Notes: generated by a model from the letters alone, not told the origin. A stretch of DNA of 64,000 nt from Halobacillus shinanisalinarum (GCF_022919835.1 NZ_CP095074.1:3205501-3269500), one strand, 5' to 3'; shown: positions 17,659 through 27,980, numbered from the stretch's first letter. Numbers and translations are program-made.

Positions 17659-17689
17659 TCGAATATTACTCTTTTTAAAGTTCGGTAAT
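17655..17689. promoter_or_regulatory. PurR operator (PurBox pair) upstream of pbuG
   Basis: AAAGTTCGGTAAT (17677-17689) is, on the minus strand, a perfect match to the PurBox AWWWCCGAACWWT. A weaker box in the opposite orientation (ATAATCGAATATT, 11 of 13) lies at 17655-17667. The pair ends 14 bp before the -35 element of pbuG. pbuG belongs to the PurR regulon in B. subtilis. Confidence 0.65.
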
Positions 17690-17701
17690 ATTCCGATTTT
17701 T
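17660..17701 (+). terminator. Terminator of guaA, overlapping the PurBox
   Basis: GAATATTAC (17661-17669) pairs perfectly with GTAATATTC (17685-17693), followed by a T run. The same bases form the inverted PurBox pair, so one element appears to serve as RNA terminator and DNA operator. Confidence 0.7.
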
Positions 17702-17703
17702 GG

Positions 17704-17732
17704 TTGGCGGAAGACCTCAACCCCTGTATGAT
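17704..17732 (+). promoter_or_regulatory. Promoter of pbuG
   Basis: TTGGCG (17704-17709) and TATGAT (17727-17732) with 17-bp spacing, located between the PurBox and the riboswitch. Confidence 0.6.
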
Positions 17733-17756
17733 AAGAAAACAATAAGTGAATAGAGC

Positions 17757-17825
17757 TGTCGTATAATTTTGGGGATAAGGCCCATAAGTTTCTACCGGAC
17801 TACCGTAAATGGTCTGACTACGTCA
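17757..17825 (+). promoter_or_regulatory. Guanine-class purine riboswitch upstream of pbuG
   Basis: The core segments TATAAT, GTTTCTACC, CCGTAAA and TGACTAC are in the aptamer order. P1 is TGTCGTA with TACGTCA (one mismatch). The C in GACTA indicates guanine/hypoxanthine specificity. Confidence 0.9.
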
Positions 17826-17883
17826 AGGATGCTGCCACACGTTTATTTTACGCGCTGGTCCATTCCCTAGTAGATTCGTAGAA

Positions 17884-17916
17884 ACACTCTTGGCTTTATG
17901 GCCAGGAGTGTTTTTT
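17884..17916 (+). terminator. Riboswitch-controlled terminator before pbuG
   Basis: ACACTCTTGGC (17884-17894) pairs with GCCAGGAGTGT (17901-17911) and is followed by six T. It lies about 60 nt behind the aptamer. Confidence 0.88.
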
Positions 17917-18049
17917 GGTAGAAAAGCGAAAGTAGCCTCGATATATGCTCGGGATTTCAATTATATGCACGACTTTAGCCAAGATATGCGTATTGCATTC
18001 AAACAACTTAGAAAAACAAACATGAGTGGACAAGGGGAGGAACACAGCA

Positions 18050-19384
18050 ATGAAGAAATATTTTAAATTTAAGGAAGCAGGAACAAACTACCGGACGGAA
18101 TTTTTAGCTGGGATGACAACATTCCTGGCAATGGCCTACATCTTATTCGTCAACCCGTCAACATTAGCGCTTGTTGGTGTCGAGGAACTACCAGAAGGCG
18201 TGACGCGCATGGACCAGGGGGCTGTATTTACGGCGACAGCCATCGCTGGTGCTGTTGGAACATTGATAATGGGGGTGTTGGCTAAATATCCGATCGCCCT
18301 AGCCCCGGGAATTGGCTTGAGCGCTTTCTTTGCCTATACAGTGGTCCTGACTTACGGCATTCCTTGGGAAACAGCCTTAGCTGGTGTACTAGCATCTGGC
18401 CTTATTTTTATCGTATTAACAGTCACAGGCTTACGCGAAATGATTATCAATGCCATTCCAGCCAACTTAAAACTGGCAGTTGGTGCTGGAATAGGCTTGT
18501 TTATTGCTTTTATTGGTTTTCAAAATGCCGGCATCGTCGAAAACAGTGACGCGACATTAGTGACACTTGGCGATCTAACAGAGCCCACAACCCTGCTTGC
18601 TATTTTCGGAATTATTGTATCTATTATCTTCTTATCGCTTGATGTAAAGGGGGGGATTTTTTACGGAATGATCCTGACCGTAATTGCTGGAATGGTGACA
18701 GGCCTCATCACACCGCCTTCCTCCCTCGGCGAAGTTGTCGGCCCTGCGCCTAGTTTAGCCCCGACCTTTGGCGCAGCTTTCACACACTTTGGTGATATTT
18801 TCACTGTGCAAATGCTTGTCGTCATCTTAACGTTCCTATTTGTGGATTTCTTCGACACAGCCGGAACGCTTGTAGCTGTGGCGACCCAGGGAGGGTTAAT
18901 GAAAGACAATAAACTCCCACGTGCGGGAAGAGCCTTATTCTCTGATTCAGCGGCTACAGTCGTAGGATCCGTTGTCGGAACATCGACGACGACCTCTTAC
19001 ATCGAATCAACTGCCGGCGTAGGGGCGGGTGGACGAACAGGCTTTGCATCTGTAGTTACAGCAGGTTTTTTCCTATTAGCTCTGTTCTTTTCACCCTTAC
19101 TAACTGTTTTCACACAGGAAGTCACAGCACCTGCCTTGATCATCGTAGGCGTACTCATGGCATCCACTTTGAAAAATATCGATTGGGATGAGTTTGAAAT
19201 CGCTGTTCCTGCCTTCTTCACAATTGCAGCTATGCCGCTTACGTACAGCATCGCGACGGGAATTGCGATTGGCTTTATCTTTTATCCTATTACTATGTTG
19301 TTAAAAGGGCGTAAAAAAGACGTTCATCCAATCATGTATCTGCTTTTCGTGATTTTTATCTTGTACTTTATGTTCCTAGCCTAA
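18050..19384 (+). CDS. pbuG: Guanine/hypoxanthine permease, NCS2 AzgA-like
   Basis: A 444-residue permease with 12-14 membrane segments of the AzgA/PbuG branch of nucleobase:cation symporters. It carries the family motifs (LAGMTTFLAMAYILFVNP near the N-terminus, and FVDFFDTAGTL and GVGAGGRTGF in the second half). ATG 18050 follows AAGGGGAGG; a GTG at 18026 has no ribosome site. It imports guanine and hypoxanthine for salvage. The riboswitch and PurBox upstream fit repression when guanine is abundant. Confidence 0.94.
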   Translation: MKKYFKFKEAGTNYRTEFLAGMTTFLAMAYILFVNPSTLALVGVEELPEGVTRMDQGAVFTATAIAGAVGTLIMGVLAKYPIALAPGIGLSAFFAYTVVLTYGIPWETALAGVLASGLIFIVLTVTGLREMIINAIPANLKLAVGAGIGLFIAFIGFQNAGIVENSDATLVTLGDLTEPTTLLAIFGIIVSIIFLSLDVKGGIFYGMILTVIAGMVTGLITPPSSLGEVVGPAPSLAPTFGAAFTHFGDIFTVQMLVVILTFLFVDFFDTAGTLVAVATQGGLMKDNKLPRAGRALFSDSAATVVGSVVGTSTTTSYIESTAGVGAGGRTGFASVVTAGFFLLALFFSPLLTVFTQEVTAPALIIVGVLMASTLKNIDWDEFEIAVPAFFTIAAMPLTYSIATGIAIGFIFYPITMLLKGRKKDVHPIMYLLFVIFILYFMFLA

Positions 19385-19470
19385 ACGCTATTCTAAGCAG
19401 AGCAACAACTGTGATGAGGGCCGCCGGCTTTCATGATTGCACCAAATTGGGGTAATTGCATATTTCAAAT

Positions 19471-19896
19471 TCACTCGTCCTCGAGGTGCCGAATTCGAAT
19501 CGGCTTATGTTTTGTTGAGTCCGAAATGAAGCGGTGAAGCTGAATGATTAATAAGCCATGTTTATAGGTGGCATCAATTTTGTCACTTCTCACAGGGAAA
19601 GGGAGTTCAATGCTGCGCTCAAAGGTTCCCGTCGCAATTTCGGATTTGAGCTGATGACCGCCGCGATGATTAATTTCGATTTTTCCCGTTAATATCAGGG
19701 TGGCGTGTTCAACGACTACATCAACGTTTCTTGGGTGACTCATGCCGGGAACGTTAACCATACAAAGTAATTCATTGTCATATTGATAGAGATTGATTTG
19801 AGGAATGGAGGGTTTCATAAACCCTTCGAAATCTCCGAAGAAATCTTTTCCGAAGAACTGGTCGATGTTATTTTTCCAATCATTGAATTGGTTCAT
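19471..19896 (-). CDS. Small heat-shock protein, Hsp20/alpha-crystallin family
   Basis: 141 residues with an alpha-crystallin domain (about residues 35-125), including the PGM segment, the beta-strand LILTGKIEI and the GTFERSIELPFPVRSDKIDATYKHGLL block. The final GLLIIQL is close to the canonical GVLTI/L motif. It is an ATP-independent holdase, possibly spore- or stress-related. It is convergent with pbuG and diverges from the yebE homologue, occupying the place held by other small genes in B. subtilis. Confidence 0.88.
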   Translation of the reverse strand: MNQFNDWKNNIDQFFGKDFFGDFEGFMKPSIPQINLYQYDNELLCMVNVPGMSHPRNVDVVVEHATLILTGKIEINHRGGHQLKSEIATGTFERSIELPFPVRSDKIDATYKHGLLIIQLHRFISDSTKHKPIRIRHLEDE

Positions 19897-20082
19897 TCTT
19901 ACATCATCTCACTTTCGACAAATGTTTTTAAAAAATCTTATTGTGCCACGAATAGCAGATGGTATATAGTTTATGCATGATTGATCTTTTGGGTGAAGTG
20001 GAAGGCGAAAACGCTATGTTCAGATGTAGGTTTCTGTAGGTGTTGCAGCTGGTCAGTTCCCCAGTACAGGAGGAATACATGC

Positions 20083-20652
20083 ATGCTGGATAATACTTTG
20101 GTGATGGTCACCATCATTTTAGTCGTTAACATCGTTTACGTTTCGTTTTTCACGCTTCGGATGATTTTTACATTGAAGGGCCAGCGTTATTTCGCAGCAT
20201 TTATCAGTATGTTTGAAATCGTTGTCTACATTGTAGGTTTAGGGCTGGTGCTTGATAATCTTGATCAAATAGAAAATGTCATTGCTTACGCTGTTGGTTA
20301 TGGAATGGGTGTTGTCGTTGGTATGAAGATTGAAGAGAAGTTGGCGCTTGGTTATACGACGGTGAATGTTATTTCTTCTGACCCTGATATCGAATTTACG
20401 AAGATGCTTCGTGATAAGGGGTATGGGGTAACAAGCTGGTATGCTTATGGAATGGAAGGCGACAGGCTGGCGATGCAAATTTTGACTCCAAGAAAGTATG
20501 AGTTAAAGTTATATGAAACGATTAAAACCATTGACCCTAAAGCCTTCATTATTGCCTATGAACCAAAGCAGATTCATGGCGGGTTCTGGGTGAAGCAGGT
20601 GAAGAAGGGAAGGTTACGTAATGGCCAAGAAAAACAGCAAGAAGCGCTTTGA
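20083..20652 (+). CDS. yebE: DUF2179/DUF5698 membrane protein
   Basis: 189 residues: three membrane helices in the first 85 residues, then a cytosolic alpha/beta domain (TVNVISSD onward) typical of DUF2179. The ATG at 20083 follows CAGGAGG; the frame is open further upstream without a better start. Its 3' end overlaps the NETI gene by 32 bp. The position before yebG and purE matches B. subtilis yebE. The function is unknown. Confidence 0.82.
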   Translation: MLDNTLVMVTIILVVNIVYVSFFTLRMIFTLKGQRYFAAFISMFEIVVYIVGLGLVLDNLDQIENVIAYAVGYGMGVVVGMKIEEKLALGYTTVNVISSDPDIEFTKMLRDKGYGVTSWYAYGMEGDRLAMQILTPRKYELKLYETIKTIDPKAFIIAYEPKQIHGGFWVKQVKKGRLRNGQEKQQEAL

Positions 20653-20821
20653 AGTGCGTGAAAATGAAACGATTGATCAGTGTTTAGAGCGAATGGAAAG
20701 TGAAGGATACACCCCGATACGCCGTGCAGAAGAACCTGTCTTTCGGGAGGTTGTTCAAAATGGTGAAAAAACTGTGGAACCTGTAGGGAAAGTGGTTGTT
20801 TTTCATGGAGTCAAGCAGTGA
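20621..20821 (+). CDS. yebG: NETI-motif small protein
   Basis: 66 residues of the NETI family ([12 protein letters not shown] near residue 15). It is small, basic at the N-terminus and soluble. It overlaps the previous gene and ends at the first base of the PurBox of the pur operon. Syntenic with B. subtilis yebG; function unknown. Confidence 0.85.
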   Translation: MAKKNSKKRFEVRENETIDQCLERMESEGYTPIRRAEEPVFREVVQNGEKTVEPVGKVVVFHGVKQ

Positions 20822-20865
20822 AAACCGAACATTTTTATCTATATCAATTTAAAATGTTCGTTATC
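20821..20865. promoter_or_regulatory. PurR operator of the pur operon
   Basis: AAAACCGAACATT (20821-20833) matches the PurBox AWWWCCGAACWWT perfectly. An inverted degenerate copy (AATGTTCGTTATC, 11 of 13) lies at 20853-20865, and CGAACATTTT and AAAATGTTCG form 10-bp arms. The pair ends 4 bp before the -35 element, as in the B. subtilis pur operon where PurR represses unless PRPP is high. Confidence 0.82.
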
Positions 20866-20869
20866 TGCA

Positions 20870-20899
20870 TTGACAGATACAATTGAATATTGCTATGAT
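20870..20899 (+). promoter_or_regulatory. Promoter of the pur operon
   Basis: A perfect TTGACA (20870-20875) and TATGAT (20894-20899), 18 bp apart, lie between the PurBoxes and the riboswitch. Confidence 0.8.
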
Positions 20900-20923
20900 T
20901 GAGTCAGAAACTGCATAGAAGAA

Positions 20924-20991
20924 CCTCATATAAGACGGGAATATGGCCCGTACGTTTCTACCCGGATACCGTAAATTTCCGGACTATGAGG
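20924..20991 (+). promoter_or_regulatory. Guanine-class purine riboswitch of the pur operon
   Basis: P1 is CCTCATA (20924-20930) with TATGAGG (20985-20991). The core contains GTTTCTACC, CCGTAAA and GACTAT, whose C gives guanine specificity. The 3' P1 strand and following bases (20986-20997, ATGAGGGGAGAT) can pair with ATCTCTCCTCAT (21034-21045), with one G-U, as the antiterminator. Confidence 0.94.
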
Positions 20992-21025
20992 GGAGATCAA
21001 GCATTCACCTTCTGAACATACGTAT

Positions 21026-21070
21026 GCCTGTTTATCTCTCCTCATTAGAGGGAGATAAGCAGGCTTTTTT
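21026..21070 (+). terminator. Riboswitch-controlled terminator before purE
   Basis: A long stem (GCCTGTTTATCTCTCC with GGGAGATAAGCAGGC) and six T. The antiterminator pairing described for the aptamer destroys this stem. Confidence 0.92.
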
Positions 21071-21152
21071 ACTACGTAAAGAGGAAGATCCCCTAGTAGA
21101 GGCGTTCAAAAAAGTTCGACTAAGCAATCTTTTTATTGAAAAGAGGGATTAC

Positions 21153-21644
21153 ATGGTTAAAGTAGGAGTCATCATGGGGAGTATCTCTGACTGGTCGACA
21201 ATGCAAGAAGCTTGTAAAATACTGGATGACCTGAGGTTGGATTATGAAACGGAGATCATTTCTGCGCATCGAACACCTGAGGATATGTTCACTTACGCGG
21301 AGGAAGCAAGAGGAAAGGGAATCAAGGTGATTATAGCGGGCGCGGGGGGCGCGGCGCACCTGCCGGGGATGGTAGCAGCTAAAACTACGCTGCCTGTCAT
21401 CGGGGTCCCTGTTCAATCTAAGGCATTAGATGGGCTTGATTCTTTACTTTCGATTGTACAGATGCCTGGCGGTGTTCCTGTCGCCACCGTTGCCATTGGT
21501 TCAGCGGGAGCGAAAAACGCTGGGATTCTAGCAGCAGAAATGGTCGGAGCTTTTAATGATGAAATAGCCGTACGACTTACTGAATACCGTGGGCAAATGA
21601 AAGAAAAGGTGACTGATATGAGGAGGGAGTTACGTGAGCAATAA
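21153..21644 (+). CDS. purE: N5-carboxyaminoimidazole ribonucleotide mutase
   Basis: 163 residues, class I PurE, with the GSISDW, SAHRTP and [10 protein letters not shown] active-site segments. It moves the carboxylate of N5-CAIR to make CAIR. ATG 21153 has the AAGAGGGA ribosome site. The frame happens to stay open upstream across the riboswitch to 20943, but that part is leader. First gene of the pur operon; its end overlaps purK by 11 bp. Confidence 0.96.
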   Translation: MVKVGVIMGSISDWSTMQEACKILDDLRLDYETEIISAHRTPEDMFTYAEEARGKGIKVIIAGAGGAAHLPGMVAAKTTLPVIGVPVQSKALDGLDSLLSIVQMPGGVPVATVAIGSAGAKNAGILAAEMVGAFNDEIAVRLTEYRGQMKEKVTDMRRELREQ

Positions 21645-22761
21645 CGTAGTACGACCAGGTGGAACGATCGGAATTCTTGGTGGTGGTCAACTGGGAAGAA
21701 TGATGGCCGTAGCCGCCAAGCATATGGGGTATCGCATTGCTGTACTTGATCCGACAGAGGACTGCCCATGTGCACAGGTGGCTGATAATCACATCGTTGC
21801 AGACTATGATGATCCAAAAGCGGCTGAGAGATTAAGTGAACTTAGCGATGTGATTACGTATGAGTTTGAAAATGTGGATCTTGAAGTTGCTCGTCTTTTT
21901 GAACAAGCCGAAAAGCTTCCTCAAGGTGCTTATTCCTTAGAGGTGACACAAAACCGTGCTGAAGAAAAGCAGATTGCTGTCGAGGCAGGGCTGCCTGTGG
22001 CGAAATATGAAATTGTTCAAACGTTTGATCAATTTAAAAAAGCGATGGAAACGATCGGATTTCCGGCTGTGATTAAGACAGTCAGTGGCGGTTATGACGG
22101 CAAAGGCCAGCTTCCCGTCGGAAAAGAAGAGGATTTTGATGAGGTAGAAACGTTTATCAAAGATGGCGGAACCTATATCGTTGAACAGTGGATCACATTT
22201 GATCTGGAAATCTCACAAATTTTCACGAGAAGTCAGGACGGAGATATTGTCTATTTCCCTGTAGCGGAGAATCTTCATAAGAATCATATTTTACACGAGA
22301 CGAGAGTCCCGGCGGCGGTTTCGGATAAGGTCACTAAAAAAGCGCAGGACGCTGTAAAAGCCTTGGCGGAAAAAGTCAACATTGTCGGCACGTTTGCTGT
22401 AGAAATGTTCGTCCAAGGTAAGGATGTATACATTAATGAAATGGCGCCAAGGCCCCATAACTCAGGACATTATACGATCGAAGCTTGCAGTGTTTCTCAA
22501 TTTGAACAGCATGTACGAGCGATTTGCGGCTTGCCGCTGTTGCCGATTCATTCGTTTCCAGCTGCAGTGATGATTAATGTACTCGGTAAACACCAGGATA
22601 TTTTGCATAGCAGACTGGAGAATTACTCAGGATTTCACCTCCATGACTATGGCAAAAGTGAGGCAAGAACGAACCGAAAGATGGGACATATCACGTTTAT
22701 CGGAAATAGTTTAAAAGAAATTGATAAGCAAATAAAGTACAACCAAATTCATATGTGGTAA
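21634..22761 (+). CDS. purK: N5-carboxyaminoimidazole ribonucleotide synthase
   Basis: 375 residues of the ATP-grasp family. It has the N-terminal glycine-rich loop [12 protein letters not shown], the [14 protein letters not shown] nucleotide-binding block and [13 protein letters not shown] in the metal site. It carboxylates AIR with bicarbonate and ATP. The GTG start follows AGGAGGGAG inside purE. Confidence 0.96.
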   Translation: MSNNVVRPGGTIGILGGGQLGRMMAVAAKHMGYRIAVLDPTEDCPCAQVADNHIVADYDDPKAAERLSELSDVITYEFENVDLEVARLFEQAEKLPQGAYSLEVTQNRAEEKQIAVEAGLPVAKYEIVQTFDQFKKAMETIGFPAVIKTVSGGYDGKGQLPVGKEEDFDEVETFIKDGGTYIVEQWITFDLEISQIFTRSQDGDIVYFPVAENLHKNHILHETRVPAAVSDKVTKKAQDAVKALAEKVNIVGTFAVEMFVQGKDVYINEMAPRPHNSGHYTIEACSVSQFEQHVRAICGLPLLPIHSFPAAVMINVLGKHQDILHSRLENYSGFHLHDYGKSEARTNRKMGHITFIGNSLKEIDKQIKYNQIHMW

Positions 22762-22779
22762 GTGACGAGGAGGAAGACG

Positions 22780-24072
22780 ATGATAGAACGTTATACAAGA
22801 CCTGAAATGGGTTCGATTTGGACCGAAGAAAATAGATACCAAGCTTGGCTTGAAGTGGAACTGCTAGCTTGTGAAGCTTGGAGTGAGCTTGGAGTGATTC
22901 CTAAAGAAGATGTGGCTAAATTACGTGAAAAGGCATCCTTCGATATTGAACGCATTCACGATATTGAGGCAGAGACACGTCATGATGTTGTTGCCTTCAC
23001 GCGAGCTGTATCTGAAACAGTTGGGGAAGAGCGCAAGTGGGTGCATTACGGCTTAACGTCAACAGACGTGGTGGATACAGCACTTTCTTATCAACTCAAG
23101 CAAGCCAATGAAATTATTCGTAAGGACCTGGTTGCGTTTATCGATATTTTGGCCGATAAGGCTGTAGAACATAAACACACAGTAATGATGGGGCGCACCC
23201 ATGGTGTACACGCTGAGCCAACGACTTTTGGGTTAAAACTAGCACTCTATCATGAAGAAATGAAACGGAATCTCGAACGCTTGGATTTAGCTATCAAACA
23301 TATTGAGGTTGGCAAACTATCAGGAGCAGTTGGAACATACGCCAATATCGATCCGTTTGTGGAAGAGTATGTTTGCGACAAACTTGGTCTTGCAGCAGCT
23401 CCTGTATCGACACAGACATTGCAGCGTGATCGTCATGCGCATTATGTATCAACACTCGCGTTAATTGCCGCTTCTATTGAAAAAATCGCTGTCGAGATTC
23501 GCGGACTGCAAAAGACGGAAACACGTGAAGTTGAGGAATTTTTTGCAAAAGGTCAAAAAGGGTCTTCAGCGATGCCGCATAAGCGAAACCCGATTGGCTC
23601 TGAGAATATGACAGGGATGGCTCGCGTGCTGCGCGGTGAAATGCTGACTGCTTTTGAAAATGTTCCGTTATGGCATGAACGCGATATTTCCCACTCTTCA
23701 GCGGAGCGTGTGATTTTACCTGATGCTACAATTGCGATCAATTATATGCTCAATCGCTTCGGAAACATTGTGAAAAATTTAACCGTTTTTCCTGACCGAA
23801 TGCAAGAGAATATGGAAAAAACGTACGGCTTAATTTTCTCCCAGCGTGTATTGCTAACGCTGATTGATGAAGGCATGGTTCGCGAAGAAGCGTACGATCT
23901 CGTGCAGCCAAAAGCGATGGAAGCATGGGAACGTGGGGTTCCATTCCGCGACTTAATTGAAGCAGATGACAAGGTTACATCCACTCTGTCCGAACAACAA
24001 ATCAATGCATGCTTTGACTACAAGCACCACCTGAAAAATGTCGATCGCATCTTCGACCGTATCGGCTTGTAA
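22780..24072 (+). CDS. purB: Adenylosuccinate lyase
   Basis: 430 residues of the fumarase/aspartase superfamily. The signature loop [14 protein letters not shown] carries the catalytic serine and lysine, and TSTDVVDTA and [10 protein letters not shown] hold the general-acid histidines. It acts twice, on SAICAR and on adenylosuccinate. ATG 22780 follows GAGGAGG, 18 bp after purK. Confidence 0.97.
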   Translation: MIERYTRPEMGSIWTEENRYQAWLEVELLACEAWSELGVIPKEDVAKLREKASFDIERIHDIEAETRHDVVAFTRAVSETVGEERKWVHYGLTSTDVVDTALSYQLKQANEIIRKDLVAFIDILADKAVEHKHTVMMGRTHGVHAEPTTFGLKLALYHEEMKRNLERLDLAIKHIEVGKLSGAVGTYANIDPFVEEYVCDKLGLAAAPVSTQTLQRDRHAHYVSTLALIAASIEKIAVEIRGLQKTETREVEEFFAKGQKGSSAMPHKRNPIGSENMTGMARVLRGEMLTAFENVPLWHERDISHSSAERVILPDATIAINYMLNRFGNIVKNLTVFPDRMQENMEKTYGLIFSQRVLLTLIDEGMVREEAYDLVQPKAMEAWERGVPFRDLIEADDKVTSTLSEQQINACFDYKHHLKNVDRIFDRIGL

Positions 24073-24082
24073 CGTACCATAA

Positions 24083-24105
24083 TATGGATGACCAGGTCAT
24101 CCATA
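24083..24105 (+). repeat. Perfect hairpin between purB and purC
   Basis: Ten-base complementary arms (TATGGATGAC and GTCATCCATA) flank a 3-nt loop. No T run follows, so it is not a standard terminator; mRNA processing, stabilisation or attenuation are possible. Confidence 0.6.
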
Positions 24106-24128
24106 AAATCCCAAGTGAGGTGTTCGTG

Positions 24129-24851
24129 ATGAAGGGTTCTCTTTTGTATGAAGGCAAGGCGAAGCGAGTTTACCATGTTGAGGGTCAGCCTGAGCAGCTA
24201 ATTTTATCTTATAAGAACGATGCAACCGCATTTAATGGTAAGAAGAAAGATCAATTTGAAGGCAAAGGACGCCTTAATAATTTGATTACCTCGAAAATCT
24301 TTGACTATTTGAAGCAACGCAACATCCCTTCCCATTTTATTGAAGAACTTAATGATACAGAGCAGCTGGTAGCTAAAACGACGATTATTCCTCTTGAAGT
24401 TGTCGTCCGTAACATTGCTGCCGGAAGCATTACACGTAGACTTGGCATCCAAGAAAAAGAGCGATTCAATCCGCCGCTTATAGAACTTTTTTATAAAAAA
24501 GACGAATTAGATGACCCGATCATTAATGATCAGCATGCCTATCATTTAACGGATGTAAACAAGGCAGAGCTTGATTCTATAAAAGATAAAGCACTGGAAG
24601 TAAATGCACTTCTAGCGAATCTATTTAAGCAAACGGGTCTTGACTTAGTTGATTTTAAATTAGAATTTGGCCGGCTTGCTGATGGAACGATCGTCTTAGC
24701 CGATGAGATTTCACCAGATACGTGCCGTCTGTGGGACGATAAAACGGGTGAGAAGATGGACAAAGATGTATTCCGCGAAAATCTTGGAGACTTAATTTCG
24801 GTTTATAAGATTATTTTACAACGACTGGAGGAGCACACATGCGCAAAGTAA
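24129..24851 (+). CDS. purC: SAICAR synthetase
   Basis: 240 residues. Family landmarks are LYEGKAKRVY at the N-terminus, PLEVVVRNIAAGS and LADEISPDTCRLWD. It joins CAIR and aspartate using ATP. ATG 24129 follows AAGTGAGG; the frame runs upstream to 24084 through the hairpin, which is unlikely to be translated. Overlaps purS by 13 bp. Confidence 0.96.
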   Translation: MKGSLLYEGKAKRVYHVEGQPEQLILSYKNDATAFNGKKKDQFEGKGRLNNLITSKIFDYLKQRNIPSHFIEELNDTEQLVAKTTIIPLEVVVRNIAAGSITRRLGIQEKERFNPPLIELFYKKDELDDPIINDQHAYHLTDVNKAELDSIKDKALEVNALLANLFKQTGLDLVDFKLEFGRLADGTIVLADEISPDTCRLWDDKTGEKMDKDVFRENLGDLISVYKIILQRLEEHTCAK

Positions 24852-25084
24852 AGATTTACATCACTCTTAAAGAAGGTGTCCTTGACCCCCAAGGAAAGGC
24901 TGTTCAGCATTCTCTTCATTCACTCGAATACACAAATGTCGGGGATGTAAGAATCGGAAAATACATGGAAGTCATGATCGAAGACCACGGCGATATTGAG
25001 CAGCAAGTTGAGAAAATGTGTGATCAGCTGCTCGCAAATCCTGTCATTGAGAATTACTCGTACACGATCGAGGAGGTTGTCTAA
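24839..25084 (+). CDS. purS: FGAM synthase subunit PurS
   Basis: 81 residues, the small dimeric PurS subunit that bridges PurQ and PurL in the Gram-positive three-part FGAM synthase. The core includes DPQGKAVQHSLHSLEY and the RIGKYMEV strand. GGAGGAG lies in the end of purC, and the stop is directly followed by the purQ start. Confidence 0.95.
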   Translation: MRKVKIYITLKEGVLDPQGKAVQHSLHSLEYTNVGDVRIGKYMEVMIEDHGDIEQQVEKMCDQLLANPVIENYSYTIEEVV

Positions 25085-25768
25085 GTGAAGTTTGCTGTCG
25101 TTGTTTTTCCAGGATCGAATTGTGATCGGGACATGGCCTTTGCTATTACGGAAGCCTTAGGGGAAGAAGCAGACTTAGTTTGGTATCAGGAAGCAGACCT
25201 TTCAAGCTACGACGGGATTCTCTTACCAGGTGGGTTCTCTTATGGAGACTACTTGCGTTCTGGAGCGATCGCCTCAACTTCAGGTGTGATTGAACAAATT
25301 CGTCAAGCAGCTGAAAAGGGTAAACCTATACTTGGTGTATGTAATGGGTTTCAAGTGCTGCTCGAAATGGGCTTGCTTCCAGGTGCGATGCTGCCTAACC
25401 AAAACCTTAAATTCATGTGTCACCATGAAACACTTCGAGTTGAAAATAATCAAACACTCTTTACTGATTTTTATAAGGAAAAAGAAGAAATCCAGATACC
25501 AATAGCCCATGGTGATGGAAATTACTACTGTGATGAATCAACCTATCAAACGTTAAAGGCAAACAAGCAAATCGCTTTTACCTACCAAACGAACCCGAAT
25601 GGCTCTATTGCAGATATTGCCGGAATTATAAACGAACAAGGAAATGTTCTGGGGATGATGCCACACCCTGAACGTGCCGTCGATGCTTTACTTGGAAGCA
25701 AGGACGGATTGCGTCTATTTCAATCGATCTTGACACACTGGAGGAATAACCATGCCATCAATGCTTGA
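25085..25768 (+). CDS. purQ: FGAM synthase glutaminase subunit PurQ
   Basis: 227 residues, a class I glutamine amidotransferase supplying ammonia to PurL. The nucleophile cysteine is in ILGVCNGFQ and the His-Glu pair in [10 protein letters not shown]. It starts with GTG immediately after the purS stop, using GAGGAGG inside purS, and overlaps purL by 17 bp. Confidence 0.96.
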   Translation: MKFAVVVFPGSNCDRDMAFAITEALGEEADLVWYQEADLSSYDGILLPGGFSYGDYLRSGAIASTSGVIEQIRQAAEKGKPILGVCNGFQVLLEMGLLPGAMLPNQNLKFMCHHETLRVENNQTLFTDFYKEKEEIQIPIAHGDGNYYCDESTYQTLKANKQIAFTYQTNPNGSIADIAGIINEQGNVLGMMPHPERAVDALLGSKDGLRLFQSILTHWRNNHAINA

Positions 25769-27980
25769 GATTAGCCCAGAACAAATTGAACAGCAGCAAT
25801 TATACCGTGAAATGGGATTAAGTGATCAGGAGTTTCGAGCGATTACAAGTATCTTAGGACGTCGTCCAAACTACACAGAAACAGGTCTATTCTCTGTCAT
25901 GTGGTCAGAACATTGCAGCTACAAGAATTCTAAACCTTTACTGAAAAAGTTCCCAACAAAGGGACGGCATGTTCTCCAAGGACCAGGAGAAGGGGCAGGA
26001 ATCATTGATATTGGCGACGACCAGGCTGTCGTGTTTAAAGTGGAAAGCCATAACCACCCTTCAGCCGTTGAGCCTTATCAAGGGGCAGCAACGGGTGTCG
26101 GCGGTATTCTGCGTGACGTCTTTTCGATGGGAGCACGACCGATTGCCTTATTAAACTCACTAAGGTTTGGTTCTTTGAAACAGCCACGCGTGAAATATTT
26201 GTTTGAGGAAGTCGTTCGTGGCATAGCTGGTTATGGAAATTGTGTCGGAGTTCCAACAGTGGGTGGAGAGGTACAATTTGATAATGCCTATAATGGTAAT
26301 CCACTGGTTAATGCGATGTGTGTCGGCTTGATTGATCATAAGGATATTCAAAAGGGAATAGCGGCTGGTATCGGAAATACGGTTATGTACGTGGGAGCCA
26401 AAACAGGGCGTGACGGGATTCATGGTGCCACTTTTGCTTCTGAGGAGCTGTCTGAAGCCTCTGAGGAGAAACGTCCATCCGTTCAAGTCGGCGATCCTTT
26501 TATGGAAAAACTGTTAATCGAAGCTTGTTTAGAAGTGATTCATCATGACGCCCTCGTCGGTATTCAGGACATGGGGGCAGCCGGCCTTACGTCATCTGCA
26601 AGTGAGATGGCTAGTAAAGCAGGAACCGGAATGCTGATGAATATGGACTTAATTCCACAGCGCGAAGAGAACATGACAGCCTATGAAATGATGCTGTCTG
26701 AATCACAAGAACGAATGCTTTTGGTCGTAGAAAAAGGACGCGAGGATGAAATTGCTGACGTGTTCCGTAAGTATGATTTAGAGGCTGTATCTGTTGGTGA
26801 AGTGACCGACGATAAGCGCTTCCGCCTTGAACACTACGGGGAGACTGTTGCAGATGTACCTGTTGATTCGTTAGCAGAGGATGCTCCTGTCTATCATCAG
26901 CCCTCAGCAGTTCCAGCTTATTATAAAGAGTACCAGGAAATGGACAGCTACCTGCCGACAGTTACGAATTACGGCGAAACGCTAGCGGATCTCCTTCAGC
27001 AGCCGACGATAGCAAGTAAAGAATGGGTGTACGACCAATATGATTACATGGTTCAGACGAATACAGTAGTCAGCCCAGGTTCGGATGCAGCAGTTGTCCG
27101 CGTACGTGGAACAGATAAGGCGCTTGCTATGACAACCGATTGCAACTCTCGCTATATTTATCTTGATCCAGAGGTGGGCGGAAAAATTGCTGTCGCTGAA
27201 GCGGCACGTAATATCGTATGTTCCGGAGGACGACCGCTTGGATTGACGGATGGCCTCAATTTTGGCTCACCAGAAAACCCAGAGATCTTCTGGCAAATGG
27301 AAAAAAGCGTGGAGGGGATGAGTAGGGCTTGTACCGTACTTGGTACACCCGTGATCAGTGGTAACGTATCCCTTTATAATGAATCGTTTGGAGGGCAAGC
27401 GATCTACCCTACACCAGTCGTAGGGATGGTCGGGTTAATTGAACAAACGGAACACATTACTCGCTCTAGTATGAAGCAGCCAGGTGATTTAATCTATATT
27501 ATTGGCGAAACGAAGCCGGAGTTTGGCGGCAGTGAACTTCAGGGCATGATGGAAGGCCGTCATTTTGGCAGAGCACCTGAGATCGATCTGCAAGTAGAGG
27601 TAGCCCGCCAAGAAAGCTTGCTACAAGCCATTCAGAAAGGAGTCGTTCAATCAGCTCATGACGTTTCTGAAGGCGGTCTTGCTGTTGCCCTTGCGGAAAG
27701 TCTATTTAATAAAGAGTTTGGCTGTGATGTTACAGTTACCGGTGACGAAACAACTGCTCTATTCTCCGAAACACAATCTCGCTTTCTAGTTTCAGTGACT
27801 AAAGAAAATCAACAGACATTCGAATCGCTTATGGACGATGCTAGTTTGTTAGGAAAAGTAACGGGAGATGGGGTGTACCGTCTCAAATCAAATGGTGAAG
27901 TCGTTGTTGAAGAGCAAACAGGGAAGTTGAAACAAATTTGGAAAGGAGCTATTCCATGCTTGGTGAAATCAAAGGCTTAA
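25752..27980 (+). CDS. purL: FGAM synthase large subunit PurL
   Basis: 742 residues, the short PurL form that needs separate PurS and PurQ. It shows [13 protein letters not shown] near the N-terminus, [18 protein letters not shown] in the ATP site and the second AIRS-like half with [15 protein letters not shown]. It converts FGAR to FGAM. GGAGG precedes the ATG; its 3' end overlaps the purF start. Confidence 0.97.
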   Translation: MPSMLEISPEQIEQQQLYREMGLSDQEFRAITSILGRRPNYTETGLFSVMWSEHCSYKNSKPLLKKFPTKGRHVLQGPGEGAGIIDIGDDQAVVFKVESHNHPSAVEPYQGAATGVGGILRDVFSMGARPIALLNSLRFGSLKQPRVKYLFEEVVRGIAGYGNCVGVPTVGGEVQFDNAYNGNPLVNAMCVGLIDHKDIQKGIAAGIGNTVMYVGAKTGRDGIHGATFASEELSEASEEKRPSVQVGDPFMEKLLIEACLEVIHHDALVGIQDMGAAGLTSSASEMASKAGTGMLMNMDLIPQREENMTAYEMMLSESQERMLLVVEKGREDEIADVFRKYDLEAVSVGEVTDDKRFRLEHYGETVADVPVDSLAEDAPVYHQPSAVPAYYKEYQEMDSYLPTVTNYGETLADLLQQPTIASKEWVYDQYDYMVQTNTVVSPGSDAAVVRVRGTDKALAMTTDCNSRYIYLDPEVGGKIAVAEAARNIVCSGGRPLGLTDGLNFGSPENPEIFWQMEKSVEGMSRACTVLGTPVISGNVSLYNESFGGQAIYPTPVVGMVGLIEQTEHITRSSMKQPGDLIYIIGETKPEFGGSELQGMMEGRHFGRAPEIDLQVEVARQESLLQAIQKGVVQSAHDVSEGGLAVALAESLFNKEFGCDVTVTGDETTALFSETQSRFLVSVTKENQQTFESLMDDASLLGKVTGDGVYRLKSNGEVVVEEQTGKLKQIWKGAIPCLVKSKA

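Noticed and set aside
20943..21152. In-frame N-terminal extension of PurE across the riboswitch
   Set aside because: The frame is open but covers aptamer and terminator, lacks a ribosome site, and would add 70 residues not known in PurE.
24084..24128. Earlier ATG start for PurC
   Set aside because: No ribosome site, and the codons coincide with the perfect hairpin; the ATG at 24129 matches the family start.
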